This document shows positions 11,331 through 23,150 of a DNA stretch of 64,000 nucleotides, one piece after another (position 1 is the first letter of the stretch; each line of letters begins with the position of its first letter). The position numbers and the translations under genes were made by a program. The DNA comes from Kalaharituber pfeilii (lineage: Eukaryota > Ascomycota > Pezizomycetes > Pezizales > Pezizaceae). The stretch covers positions 186,001 to 250,000 of the forward strand of contig WHUZ01000011.1 of the NCBI GenBank assembly GCA_015179045.1. The letters run 5' to 3'. Under the pieces are notes generated by a model. It was not told where the DNA came from, did no database searches, and saw nothing but the letters and a program-made list of their open reading frames with translations.

Positions 11331-12014
11331 GAGTATATGTGTGTGAGGTATTGAGACCACACATCTAACTAAAATTGGTAAGCATCTGATGAGCTGCCTC
11401 ATTAATAACATTATCTGTCACTTTACGGGCATCCAGACATGCAAGCTTAAATGTTGTGTGGCATGACGGCATATGGAATTATATGAAGTAGGGACGCCGG
11501 GCCTTACTAGCGAGGTGTTCAGATTCCCAGCAAGGTATTTAGACGCTGGGTCTACTAGCTAGAAGAATGTCAGAACGCATGAACACATAGGATGTATCCA
11601 ATCATCATGACACTACGCCCACATGTCAGGACACATTTTCGTTATTCCTGATGTGATACAGTCTTCGGAGATGCTTTTATTCCTGTTCTTCCACTATACA
11701 GAGGTTTATGCATTGAGTAGCCTAGACAAGTCTACCTTTTAACTTGGCCTTATATTATCCAGAATGACCTCGGAGATGGTGTATAGTATCTTTATCATAT
11801 ATAATAATAACTAGTGCCCTTAGTTTCTATCTCCGGTATTTTTGGAGCAATTCGGAGAGGAATTAGAATATTAGGTGCACCGGTGCTCGTACTGAGCTAT
11901 CTCTACTACTACATATGCATAATGTGAGTGCCGCTAAGGAGCACACTAGCATCTCCGGAACATGCGCTAGCATCTCCGGCCCTCTTGGCGCCCGGAGCTG
12001 GGGAGCCCCCCATT

Positions 12015-12091
12015 TCGGAGAAGTTTGGCACCAGACTCTATTCCTTTCGCGAATTATTTTAGCGTGCCAATAGAGTCTGGGTACGAGAACA
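12015..12091 (-). repeat. right 77-bp terminal inverted repeat
   Basis: Reverse complement of 6314-6390 with no mismatch. Its outer end reads GGGTACGAGAACA and abuts the second target duplication. Confidence 0.92.
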
Positions 12092-12100
12092 GGTTGGACT
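12092..12100 (+). repeat. 9-bp target-site duplication, right copy
   Basis: GGTTGGACT, identical to 6305-6313, directly after the right terminus. Confidence 0.9.
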
Positions 12101-13226
12101 GTAGTCTTGTTTTAAGGCACATTCGGTCTAACGACTAACCGCCAATGGTTATCTGCGTGCTGGCGGCACCACTATGATAGTTTTGCAATTCGGCTGCCAC
12201 TACGTTGAACGCTCCATGTAAAACTGAAGTCGGTGATTAAGAAGAGAAAGGATTGAGGCACAAGTTCCCCAATCCTTGCGTGAGACGTAAAGAAGATGAC
12301 CTATTCACTGCCTTCCCTGCGGTTAATCGCCCCTCGATCGTTTCTTCCAAGTTATCCTCTAATACAGGCATGTCCTCTTTCGACCCTCGGTGTCTCTCTT
12401 TTCTCCTATTGTCCGCTTCCCATCTATGCTGTTAAGCTTCCCAAAAATAATACTATTGTAAGAGAAAGCAACTGACCTATGCATACCTCCGACTACCCAA
12501 GCACCGGTCACATATCATAGCTGTCCTTCATCCCTACTGCTAGCAGAATGGGCTAATGGAACAATTATGCATAGTATAGTTAGTGCTAAGATGTGACTTC
12601 ATTTACCTAGATTGAGAACTTAGGGAACTTAGCCCACTAAGTCCATCTTGTCAGCAATACAGTATCGCCAGCTTCGATATGGGATAGGGTACCTTAGTCT
12701 TGGCAGCTAACTTATCGCCAAGAACATGAGCACCAACTTGGCATGCATGGTAAGTACTGTACTGTACTGAAATCTCCAATAGAAGGAACTCTTGCTACAA
12801 ATCGAACAGAAGAGGGCGGATGCTAACGGTTAGGCATCGCCAAGACTGTATTTGCTCTGAGCACTCCGTATTTGAATCAATATCGTGTGAAATTGTAATG
12901 CCCAAGACCCAAACTCGGGATCTATATACCCCAAGTTGAGTATGCATATGAGGCTGACGCGAGGCATATTCTTATTTCTTGCAGAATGGGAACATATGAA
13001 TTGCAGTCCAGTACGCCGCTTGCCAACTGGTGGACCCAGGAAGGCAGCTTGTGACGAATACAAATCACCACTTGCAATAAAACCTTGATGCGGGGTTATG
13101 AAGAATTGCAAAATCAGCAAAGGCTCACCATCATTCACCATCCCACATAGTTAAGCTAGACTCCTCACCCACTCAAGCTCTCATATCCAATATCTTTTAG
13201 AACAATCTCGGTGCCAGGAATTCAAG
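12101..13226. other. intergenic, no supported gene
   Basis: Only short frames without recognisable content. The longest, 103 codons on the minus strand at 12830-13141, shows no domain and no spliceable partner. The right end is likely the promoter side of the STAND gene that follows. Confidence 0.45.
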
Positions 13227-16200
13227 ATGGATAATCCAGAATCATCCGGAAGCCAGCAAAGCGGGTGGCGTCAGAGTATGAAAGGTATGATGCGCAATGC
13301 CAAATGCGCAGTCAAGTCAACTTTCAAGAATAGCGACACTTTAACTCCCACTTGACAAACGCTTATCTCGATCGCAAGCGAAATCTGATGGAGCAACGAG
13401 CCACGCGAGGAGCAGACACCAGCTAGTAGGCCTCCGCCAGTACAAAGTGTTCAACAACATACCTCCACAAGTCCAGGTACTGCTCTCGCGCCATCCGAAT
13501 GAGCAAGATCACAAAATGTGGCCGGTAGCTTAGCAACTGTCTCATCTCATTCACCAGAGGGGCAATCGTGAGCACCTCCAAATCATGATATTAAGGCAAC
13601 TGTACAAACTATACAGCCACAACCAACCACTTGTTCAGTTACTACCCCCGCTGCACCGCAATAGGACAACTACATAACGTCGGCAATTCCTCAGCCACCG
13701 GTTCACTTTACTTAGCAAAGGAGGCCTCGGTAATGCCTCAAAATCCTCTGCAGAGTTTACAGAGCAGCAAGATACGGGGCAATATTGAGCTTATCATTGA
13801 GGCTTTACAGTCTGCTAAGGATGATGTTAAAAAAAGGCAGAGGCAATACACCAACAGACGTGGTGAGCGTGTTGTTGTAGTGGAACGGCTAGGACGAATC
13901 CTAAAGGGGGTACAGCATAGCCCCGAAACTACAGCTCTTTCATGCAGGTTAGTCATAAAATTCTCCCACATGGAGATATAGTTAATCGTAACAATAGGTT
14001 GCACTCAGCTGTCTTGAATTAATGGAACATCTGGAATTGGCAATGGCAACCATTGTTGAAAGCATGGCGATGTGTGCTTTGTATGCTCACATCTATATGA
14101 CTGCACCATTGAATGTCACTTTGCATTCAGACTTGACATCTAAAGCTTTTAAAAGCAGGCTGGATTCTGCTCTGAAAGCATTCTGTGCTGCGATTTAGGA
14201 TTTTGCAGATGGGATACAAAAATATTGCAATACCTTATGTAGGATATTTGATTCCTTGTTCAGCCACCGTGGACTTCGCTAACAAGAGCTAAAACTAGGG
14301 GAAAGGAAGTTTTTGAATGCTCTCATACCTTTTTTAGTTGCAATGCAACCACTCCTTGATGATATATCTACCAAGTAAAGGATTGTCTGAGAATGTGCAG
14401 ATGCTGCCACCATGAAAAGGATTATGGGTAAGAACGCAAACTGATGTCAAAGCCTTGCTTAATTAAAGTAGACAATTCCGATAATCCACAGATGAATTGC
14501 CACTTGAACGATATCAAGAGGGAAATGGAACCTTTATCTAAGGTAGATTGTGAGTGCATGATTTCATAATGTTTTATGCATAGTATCCTGCAATTCATGC
14601 TAACGGCTAGCAAAACAAAATAGAAATTCATGCTTCAATCAAGGAGGACCTTGCGGAGAATAAGGCGATCAAAGTTGTGGGGCATAGGTAAGTTTACTGT
14701 ACAACTGTTGATTACACTGAATGCTTGTTAACGTAAAACTAGTACTGGATCAACATCAAACACTTTATAGAACAACTCTGGATTCATCCCTAGATTCGCA
14801 TTTAGAGAAGCTTAAGAACGACTACCTAGCTGAATCCCAATTAGAGGGGTTTATGCCAGACCTATATGTTCCTACAGAGGGAATGATAGACCCATACGAC
14901 AATACACACTTTGATCTGCTGGAGGCTGTCCAGAAATTCCTCTCTGGTGTACTACACAAAATTTGCCTGATACAGGGTGCTGCTGGTTCTGGAAAGTCCA
15001 CATTCAACCATCACCTTGCACGCCAACTATGGTCGAAGTACGACTGTGCTCCTAATCATGCAAGTGCAATGATTCCCTTATTTATTTCACTCTTCAGAGC
15101 CTATACACCTGGTACTGAAAAGCAAGATTTGATAGCCAACTTACTTCGAGGGTCAGAGATTTGATAAACACCTGGCACAAAAGCGGCAATTTGTATTTAT
15201 CTTGGACGGTTACGATGAAATTGAGTGGAGGGATCACAACTTTTATGAAGAAAATAAACTTCACCTCGGAAAGCTAAAGTCGTGATTACTAGCCGACCTG
15301 AGTATTTAATGTCAGAAGTTTCACCCTCCTACTATTACAAGAATATTGGATTGCACCCTTTTCGAAGTCTAGCATCCGGGATTATATTTCTCGATATGTA
15401 AGGGCTACTTCTATTGGCCCTTCGGTTGAGGAATATGAAAAGTACTTGCTGAAGCCAGAAATATACGCACTTACCAGCAATCCATTTCTGCTCAGAATGG
15501 TTGTAACGGTGGCGCCAACTTTAGATAAAGGCAAGCTCGAGCGCACGGAATTATACAAACAGTTCATCGATAATTGGCTAGGCCAAGCGCAGACCCGTTT
15601 AGATAAGATTCAGCTATCAGACTCTCAACGTCGTGCTTATGCTCAATTAGATGAGTTTGGCATCAGTTTCCATGCACGATGCTTTTGTCAACGATTTGCA
15701 CTAGCTCTTTACCATAAATCAAGTACTTGAAGCAACATATGCTCCAAATTTTCTCTCTCAGGATAACAATTTCAGTGCACCAAGACCATCAGTTTGGAAA
15801 GACTTTTTAGCCACCGACGATGATAGAATACGGCTTTTACGCTTCAGTTCACCACTTATTTGGCAGGGAAACTCATATAGATTTTTACACAAATCACTCC
15901 GGGACTTCTTGGTGGCTGAAGCACTTTGGAAAGATGAGTTACTTACACAATGTAAAGCTAATGCACTGATCAATGAGTTCAATGTGGTTGATGATTCTGG
16001 TGTTCGTGACTTCATATGAGGTCGAGGAAGTGAGATGTAGAAGTCAACTGCAAGATTATCTTTTGGCAATAATCAAATGCTCTAAGATTGACTCTCATCA
16101 GCAGCAGCAAATGCGATTACAATTCTCGCCAGAGCTAGGAGAAGATTTGTGGGTCATGATTTACGTGGAATACAGATTCCTGGAGCCGATCTAAGTGGTG

Positions 16201-17173
16201 GCTGGGTCGACTCTGCTCAATGCCAAGGTGCAGACCTACGTCAGATTCGTATTTTCTCTTTATTTACTCACATGGTCTAACGCTGGAATGAGCAGGTTCG
16301 TTTGCATCAAACTTGGCTTAGAAAAGCAAACCTTAGTCAATCTCACATGAACTTTGTATCATTTGGGGAAAGACCTATTATGCAACTATTCAGCTGGGTA
16401 TGCAGTGTCGCCTTCTCTCCTGATGGCCAGCTGCTTGCTTCTGGCAGTAAAGATAGGACTGTACGGCTATGGTCAGTTCAGCGGCAAGAGGCCATTCGTA
16501 TCTTCGAGGGCCATAGCGAGTCGGTAGACAGCGTTTCCTTCTCTCCTGATAGCCAGCTGCTTGCTTCTGGCAGTGACGATTGGACTCTACGGCTATGGTC
16601 AGTTCAACAGCCAGAGGCCATTCATATCTTCAAGGGCCACAGCGAACCGGCAGACTGTGTCACCTTCTCTCCTGATGGCCAGCTGCTTGCTTCCGGCAGT
16701 AAAGGTAACACTATACGCCTATGGTCAGTTCAGCGGCAAGAGGCCGTTCATACTTTCGAGGGCCATAGTGGGTCAGTATACAGTGTCACCTTCTCTCCTG
16801 ATGGCCAGCTGCTTGCTTCCAGCAGTAGAGATCACATTGTATGGCTATGGTCAGTTCAACGGCAAGAGGCCATTCATATCTTCAAGGGCTATAGCGGGTC
16901 GGTATACAGTGTCGCCTTCTCTCCTGATGGCCAGCTGCTTGCTTCTCGATCTCCAGCTCGGGCCATTAATGTCCCTACCTTATAGCAGTAGGGACTGGTC
17001 GCATTGTTTCTGTATGGCAGGTGCAACACAGAGCACCAGACGATCACTCTTGGGATATCACCTGTCAATTCGCATTACCCCACAACCAGCTCGTCCTCAT
17101 GAATACGAACATTCAAGGCTTGACGGGGCTTGATCCACTCGATTCGCCTGCTCAGACAACACAGAGCAGTTGA
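13227..17173 (+). pseudogene. NACHT-WD40 STAND (NLR-like) gene, decayed
   Basis: Remains of a fungal NOD-like receptor of the kind used in non-self recognition (HET-E/HET-D architecture). A start at 13227 opens MDNPESSGSQQSGW and soon meets a stop. An N-terminal helical region is readable at 13730-14340 across an intron (about 13947-13999), with in-frame stops near 14197 and 14278. NACHT: Walker A GAAGSGKST at about 14976-15000 and a Walker B-like FILDGYDEI near 15197-15225. The later STAND text NPFLLRMVVTVAPTL, a winged-helix-like stretch (FLHKSLRDFLVAEALW) and five WD40 repeats at 16398-16990 follow. The C-terminus (TGRIVSVWQVQ to stop at 17171) is in yet another frame. At least three frame changes and several stops cannot all be introns, so it cannot give a full protein. 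The WD40 block alone stays open. Confidence 0.85.
16398..16990 (+). repeat. five 126-nt WD40-coding repeats
   Basis: Units start at 16398, 16524, 16650, 16776 and 16902, exactly 126 nt (42 codons) apart. Each encodes a version of VTFSPDGQLLASGS, RLWSVQRQEA and IFKGHS. DNA identity between units is very high, including synonymous positions, which points to recent duplication or gene conversion. The fifth unit breaks off after about 48 nt. Confidence 0.92.
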
Positions 17174-17734
17174 GTGAATGAAGCCGTTCTGGACACCACG
17201 ACATACCGTAGCAGAGTAGCAGAACGCTATTGCCGTGGCCCTACTTCTTATCATGGGATTCTGGCCGTACCTGCTAGCGCGTGCCGTCTTCTCTTGCCTA
17301 TGTTATCTTGATGTGCACAGCCTCTCGATAGCATCTGGCAAAGTGGCGATAACTACGAATGCGAAACCGGCTAGGGCCGACGTGGCGTTCTTATTGTGAT
17401 GAGTACCATCATGGTGTGCCTGCAATATTTTCTTATAGATCATGTACATATCTTTGTGGCAAGCCGGTTAGGCAAAAATCAACTTAAAGTCATCTAAAAT
17501 TTCAGATGCACATCATATTGTCATAGTCTTCCATGCCGTCGTCTGTTGGCTAGAATAGCCATTTATTTATTGGCCAAATTGTTTGGTAGCAGCAGCTTTA
17601 TAGACCAAATTCGCTCTGATTAGGGTTAAGTACGTTGAAAATGGCCAAGAGGTGATGCCATCAATGGCAAATTCAGCAGCAGGAATAAAAGGTCGGCCCT
17701 GATGGATGTGGTGGTGATGTGGGTAAAGGGTCCT
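17174..17734. other. intergenic, no supported gene
   Basis: Sequence between the STAND pseudogene and the first LINE remnant. Short frames only; no repeat shared with other parts of the window was noticed. Confidence 0.4.
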
Positions 17735-18285
17735 AAGGGGCTTTTTTTTTTTTATAAAAAAAAAAATTAAAAAAAAAATTTAAAAAAAATTTAAATAAAA
17801 TAAAATAAAAAAATAAAAAATAAAAAATAAAAAATCATTAGTCGCACGCCGCCCTACGGGCTATGGCAAGATAAATAGGAGACAAAAGGAAAAGAAAAAT
17901 ATGATAAGGTAAAGTGAACCGGCACCAGCTCCTAATGTTCTATCCACGTCAAGAGCTCCACCACAGGGTCTCCTTCTCCCTCGCCTGCCTCCGGTGGTCG
18001 GCGTAGCGCCTCCAGTCCCCCTGGCCATTTCCTTCTCCACTCCCGGCACCTTTCTCATATGTGGGCCGTCGTTTCCTCCTCGTCCCCGCACCATCTACAT
18101 TCTGGCCCATCCGTCTTGCCTAGCTTGTAGCCCCATGCTCGCAACCCTTTCCCGCCAAATAGTCCGGCCAGCGTTCGTACTCCATGTCCCAGCCTTTGTA
18201 GTGGTCTATATCTCAGTCCGAGCCTGTCCCTCTCTTCTGCTCGCTGTACCTTTGCCTACTAGCGCATGCCTGCGGCCTAATGGGC
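17735..18285 (-). mobile_element. 5'-truncated Tad-like LINE, minus strand
   Basis: The A-rich tail appears as the T/A-rich stretch 17740-17835 (a degenerate poly-A on the minus strand). It is preceded by the 3' signature GCCATAGCCCGTAGGGCGGC, shared with the other LINE ends in the window. Upstream on the minus strand is the C-terminal cysteine-histidine motif of ORF2, DGPECRWCGDEEETTAHI, here followed by a stop. Only the last ~0.4 kb of the element remains. It abuts, head to head, the plus-strand LINE that starts near 18290. Confidence 0.75.
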
Positions 18286-18289
18286 AATG

Positions 18290-19215
18290 AAGAGGTGGGC
18301 GAGGTGGTGATGGAGGCGGGGACGAGAATGACAGCCAAAAGGTGACGAGCCAATATGGGAGGAACAGGTTGAATATGAGCTACGGATACAGGCCAGCACA
18401 GCGACTAGGCAGACTCGTAGGGACACTTCGGAACCACTGGACGGGAAAGGCTTGAGGGCATGGGGTTTCAGAATTGGCAAGGTGGACAGCCCAGAATGTC
18501 GGTGGTGTGGCACGGAATAGGAGACGGTGGAACAAATATGGCACAGGCCTCGCTGCGCTACTCGTATCATAGAGTGCCCTAGGGGCTTGGTATGAGACTA
18601 CACAGGTGTGGAGAAGGAGGTGGCCGGGGGGCGGGACGCGATCATATCACCACCAGACGGAAAGTGTTACAGAACCTACGATAATGTAGCAGAATGGGGG
18701 TGTAACTCAGGACAGCGCTTGAAGCTTGATCATCTCTCGAGGGCAGAAGGCCCTCCTTATATAGCCAGCTCCCCGCGCATGCCTACTGTATATTCTATTG
18801 CTTATGCTATCTATGCTTAACAATCAATATCGGCGTACTCTTGCCATCCAGTGGTGCAGCTCTTGCCACTCACTCAACCATGGGCTCTGCTTGTGATACC
18901 CTTCCGTGTCCCGACCTGTCAATTGCATTTCCCTGCTGCAGCTCTCGGTTGATTCGGTTGCAGCAGGCCGAATGGTCACTAGCAGCCTTACGAGTCAACT
19001 CAGGTGGATATCCCCAGCCTCTCTGGGTAGGGCCGTGTCAGAAAGGAGGACGAGACAGATCCCCTGGTGAAACTAATGAGGTGGGTAGAAAGGTGACGAT
19101 CAGAGGCGGTGAGATGGGGCGGTCATTATTCCTTTGTTTTCTTTTATCTCCTGTATATTTAATCTCGCCATGGCCCCGAACGCGGCACACGAGTGATATT
19201 TTATTTCATTTTTTG
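18290..19215 (+). mobile_element. Tad-like LINE 3' part, split by a solo LTR
   Basis: Plus-strand ORF2 C-terminus with YRPAQRLGRLVGTLRNHW, then DSPECRWCGTE with a stop in place of a glutamate or glutamine, and EQIWHR. The coding text DAIISPPDGK (up to 18664) resumes at 19041 as EDETDPLVKLMRWVER and ends at a stop near 19098. The 3' region with a mutated GCCATGGCCCCGAACGCGGC signature follows at 19165-19215. The interruption 18665-19040 is the solo LTR described separately. Confidence 0.72.
18665..19040 (+). mobile_element. solo LTR (376 bp) inserted in a LINE
   Basis: Starts TGTTACAGAACCTACGATAA and ends GGGCCGTGTCA, so it has TG..CA ends, and it is flanked by the 5-bp duplication GAAAG (18660-18664 and 19041-19045). 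Removing it rejoins the LINE reading frame. It is homologous over its whole length to the minus-strand LTR at 48985-49554. No internal retrotransposon region is present. Confidence 0.85.
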
Positions 19216-19460
19216 CGTATGACCTGACGGCAGGGTGAGCTCCCTGGTTCCCTTGCGGTCGCCCAAACCCCCGGGTAAAGTAACTAGTAATTAACACGAT
19301 GTCTTTGACTCTCCTTCCTTTCGGTTGCGAATTGGTACCGTTATACACTCGTCCATGCCCACACAATCTCAATCTCCGTATCCAGAATCCCCTCTTCAAA
19401 GCGCCCTGCTGAAGAAAAGCTCCAGTTCATACGTACTTCCCCCTCCGTCCTTCCAGCCGC

Positions 19461-19492
<32 letters not shown>

Positions 19493-21140
19493 CCAACCTT
19501 TTTCCACCCCGCTGCTGTGGCACTGGGAGGCGCGGCAGCAACGAATTTCTGCCATGACTAGCTACTGCACTCCTAAAAGGGTGGGAAAGACATTAGGGGT
19601 GGAGAAAGGAGGTGGAGAAGCTGAAATATCGCCCTTGCGGAGGATGACGGGAACGATCCAAGATATGGCACCCGAGAACGTTAACTGGATAGTAGAAGAT
19701 GTGAATGCGATAATGAAAGCAGACATTTATGATACATTGGTTTAAGGTTGCAGTGACATCTGCATAGAGTAATTCAAAGAGGAAAGGGAAGAGGAAAAGT
19801 GGGGTAGAGACGGGGTGAACTGGTTGATGGGGGGATGGATATGGGTCACTGACGGGCAAGCTTTAGCGGAGGGTCATGTTCTTGGGGATCGGAGGGGAAA
19901 CATTCTTTGGACGAAAATGCGAGAGGGTCGGCAAAAAGCATACGGGAAAGTGTAGAGGCAAGCAGAAATATGAAAGCTTAGTTGGGTGGTTATGTAGGGA
20001 AAAGATCCAGGAACATGTTTTTGCAAGCTTTATGCTGAACAGGCACAGTGAGAGAGTGAGGATAATAGTTGAAAATGAGTAATAACGTTCCCCAACTCAA
20101 CGAGATGATTCAGCAGTCGTAATGGAAAAATGGGATACTTCGGCGGTCAGCAGGATGAGATCACGAAAAATGCTTCTCACCTCCTCGAAACAAGCACGGA
20201 ATGCCCTCCCCTTTGATTTTTCCGTTCTCGTCAGCCGCACTTGGAGATTAACAACGGATGTTTCTTGAATCAATATGCCGCCCAGCGCGCCGACGTCGAG
20301 TGGCCACGGAATCGTATTTTTTTTTTTATTTTTGTGTAACACTAGTATTTCTAAATTGTCATGTGCGGTATTCAAATGCTCATGGCTACCCGAGAGTCTC
20401 CACGTCAAGAATAGTACCCCAAGCAGGTTTTCCTTTTCTGTTCCATCAAATGAGGAGGCCTGCAAATGGTAAAAGTGCATATAGACATTTAGGTCGTCAA
20501 ATAAGGACGGTGTTGAGGAATGCAGACGTACATGACTGTTGATGGCCTTCATCAGCAGGCTCCAACATTTTCGGATCCCCTCCAAGGATTCGGATTCATT
20601 TAACGTACCGCGAGCAAGACCCCCGTCAGTAAAGGGGACGCTTCGTTTAAGGCTGCTATGCATAATTCTATAGATGGGGGCAAGAGAGACGCTTCCTAGG
20701 TGAAATAGGGGATAGAAGGGATCAGCATTCGGAAAGTGCGACTGGGGGTCTTGCCCGCCACACTATGCGGTCTGATAACAGTTCACAAACGTATGCATAG
20801 GGGCAGATGTGGTCTAACACGTATCAGGTTAGCGCGATGGATCATCCCCACCTATTCAGTGCAATTGCACTACCGAATACGGCAGTGGCCCTTTGCACGG
20901 CTGGGCACGGCCGTCACGGGAGAACCATGCGCGTGTGCAGAACCGAATTGCGCGGGCTGGTGCTCTGACTGGGAAATGGCCAGGAGGTACATATAAGTAC
21001 CCGCTCTCCACCTGATTACCTACGATATGCCCCTTTTCCTCGCATTACTCTCACAATCAACGGTCTTCCTTCAGGGACTCGAGCATATAGCTGCCCCACA
21101 AGTTCAAACCTTTCACTATTCTCTTTAAATAATTGCAAAA
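19216..21140. other. intergenic; possible small gene on minus strand
   Basis: A 30-base T-run lies at 19463-19492. An open frame of 188 codons on the minus strand (20097-20663, ATG start) shows no recognisable domain; part of it reads through an A-rich stretch as KNKKKN, so it may be chance. A GPI-protein promoter occupies the right end: a TATA-like ACATATAAG at about 20989-20997 lies some 150 bases before the next start codon. Confidence 0.35.
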
Positions 21141-21827
21141 ATGCACTCCATATTCAGCACCGTTGTTCTTCCTCTGCTCGCGCTCAGCAGTGCAGTCTCC
21201 GCTAGCGTCCCATTGGGATTCGCCCAACGTCTTCCTGATGCTTCAGATTTGAGGAAGCGGGACGTTGCATGTGGCGTCGATGACGCATTTTGTCCTGATG
21301 GATATTACTGCGTCACTGGTGATAATGGTCTCCCTGGCTGCTGTCCTCAGGGGTAGGTGCACATATTGAGAATTCAGCCTCTGACAGCAGTTATGGCTAA
21401 CCTGTATCTGCTGCACAGAGAAACGTGCCAGGGCGACGGTGGCATCGAAACTGTTACCAAAACTTCCACTTTCACGGTAGACCATACCATGACATCGACC
21501 TATGTTTTGGGTACACCAGTCTCAGTCACTGCCACCAGCACGTCCCACAAGACGAGATCTACTTCTTCTGAGATTGAGACTGAGTCTGAAACCGAGACCG
21601 AGACAACCCCAGCCACATCCAAGACTCCTGAAGCTACTGTCACAACTTTTGAGACTATCACGACGCCCGCGCCATGCCCTCGCTGCAACGCTACTGCGAC
21701 AAATGGAACAAATACGTCACATAGTGCTATTCCTACCGGGTTTGATGGTGCTGCGGCCCCTGCTAGTGTCGTGGGCACTGGCGTCGTAGGGTTGATTGCG
21801 GCGATTGCGGCTCTCCTTTTGGTCTAA
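21141..21827 (+). CDS. secreted Ser/Thr-rich GPI-anchored-type protein
   Basis: Two exons, 21141-21352 and 21419-21827, joined over a 66-nt GT-AG intron in phase 2; 206 residues. A signal peptide covers about residues 1-21 (hydrophobic VVLPLLALSSAVSA). A Kex2-like dibasic site KR occurs near residue 40. Next comes a small six-cysteine stretch CGVDDAFCPDGYYC to CCPQGETCQG, then a Thr/Ser-rich stalk (ETESETETETT, many TT/TS), an N-glycosylation-rich NATATNGTNTS and a hydrophobic C-terminus GVVGLIAAIAALLLV after small residues, as expected for GPI attachment. A role at the cell wall or surface is inferred. The specific function is unknown. The start codon is preceded by an A-rich context and a TATA-like box about 150 bases upstream. 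Confidence 0.85.
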
Positions 21828-23150
21828 GGAAGCAGCCAAATGGGATTTTTGAGGGAGCTACTGGTACATAACTTAATTTCGTGGCATCTTATCTTTATCT
21901 AAAAGGAGGTTTTTTGGTTCTGTTTGCGATTCGGGCGGAGTTACTTACGATATTGAGCGTTTTGAATAATATCGATAATGTAATGTCTGTTAGTTATATA
22001 TGTATCAGTCACGTTTTCGTTCCCGTAGTAGTCCTAACTATTTCCCTAGTAGTATTGAATACACATTTTAATGGAATGCTCCTGTATTAGATAATATAAC
22101 TCCAAGCTGAGTTGCTGTGATTTCCTCTGGCTGGGCTGTGAACGGCATGTATCCGTCAAGAAAATGTATTAGTGGTGTAGTCATTCAGTCTTTAAATAAT
22201 TCGACTTAATGGCACAGTATGTTGGCTCTCAAGTTTTGGGATGTCTGTCGGGAGAATGTCACTGTAACAGTTCATTGCTGATAAAGGATTTATAAAAGAG
22301 ACATATATAGTCCTAATTAGTCTCGTAACCGGTCTGGTTGTCTAACCTTCCATACAGGCATGGATCATGGGAGATCAGGTTAGACCTTTACAGCAATCCA
22401 TAATCAATAACAGAAATTAACATCCCAATTTGGCTACGTAACCTTTCATGTTACAATTTGTGCACCAAGTATTGCAGAATCTCGTATTTACCAGCTGCAA
22501 GGTCGCGCTTCTACTTCTAAACCTAAACCGCTACATATTTGTTATGTCCTATGAGTATGCTGCAAGATTCGGACTACATACAAGTATTTATACTCAAATG
22601 TCGTATGTACAGCTGACCTTTACATTGCATTGTTACCCTGGTTTGACACTCCAACTCGGTTGAATTGGCGTCCGCCGTTCGCTACAATCAACCTGGCCAC
22701 ATGTCACTGAGTAGACAATAATTCTTAAGATTAGGCGTGCGGATCAGTACATCAACATCCCTGCGTGTGTGTTCATGCCTAATAATATCCCCATTCTACA
22801 GATTGCGATACATTTTGAACTGCCGTCTTTTAAACCGTCTTGTGCCGCAGCACGTTTTAAGCACGCGGGAGTGAAGATGTAGGCGTGGGGGTTATCAAGC
22901 TAGTGGTGCCAACCAGCCTAGGCCTCCTCATGCACTAGAATTGCGCCATGGGACTTACTGACCCTGTTTATCTCCTTAGACGTTATTTTTTGGATACCCG
23001 ATGTTACCTAAATTTAAGATAAACGTCTGGACACGCTGAGACTGGACATACCGCGCCTACTACGATTTCAGGAGCTGACCCGCTGTGATACCAGGCAGAA
23101 AGAGACTCATCGATCATACTACATGCACACTTAGACCTGTTTGCGCACTA
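21828..23150. other. intergenic, no supported gene
   Basis: Short frames only. No tRNA, repeat or domain recognised between the GPI-type gene and the first MITE copy. Confidence 0.4.

Larger units (their letters stand above)
6314..12091. mobile_element. 5.78-kb TIR transposon, MULE-like, non-autonomous
   Basis: The element is bounded by 77-bp inverted repeats that match base for base (6314-6390 and 12015-12091) and by a perfect 9-bp target duplication (GGTTGGACT). Long TIRs plus 9-bp duplications are the hallmark of Mutator-like elements; no transposase was found inside, so it is probably non-autonomous or its transposase has been lost. The inside is dominated by three tandem arrays, many copies of short motifs built on ATCTCCGG / CCGGAGAT, and a truncated RecQ-like helicase on the minus strand. 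Identical TIRs indicate recent movement or gene conversion. Very short remnants of the same termini occur at 34441-34458, 50542-50561 and 57043-57057. Family assignment is by structure only. Confidence 0.85.

Noticed and set aside
17740..17835. AT-rich origin or centromere-like segment
   Set aside because: Better explained as a degenerate poly-A tail of the adjacent minus-strand LINE, given the tail signature next to it.
17861..18290. Small Gly/Arg-rich and Pro-rich proteins
   Set aside because: These are shadow frames of a LINE ORF2 C-terminus on the minus strand.
20097..20663. 188-codon minus-strand frame as a gene
   Set aside because: No recognisable domain, includes an A-run read as KNKKKN, no intron or promoter support; kept only as a remark in the intergenic entry.
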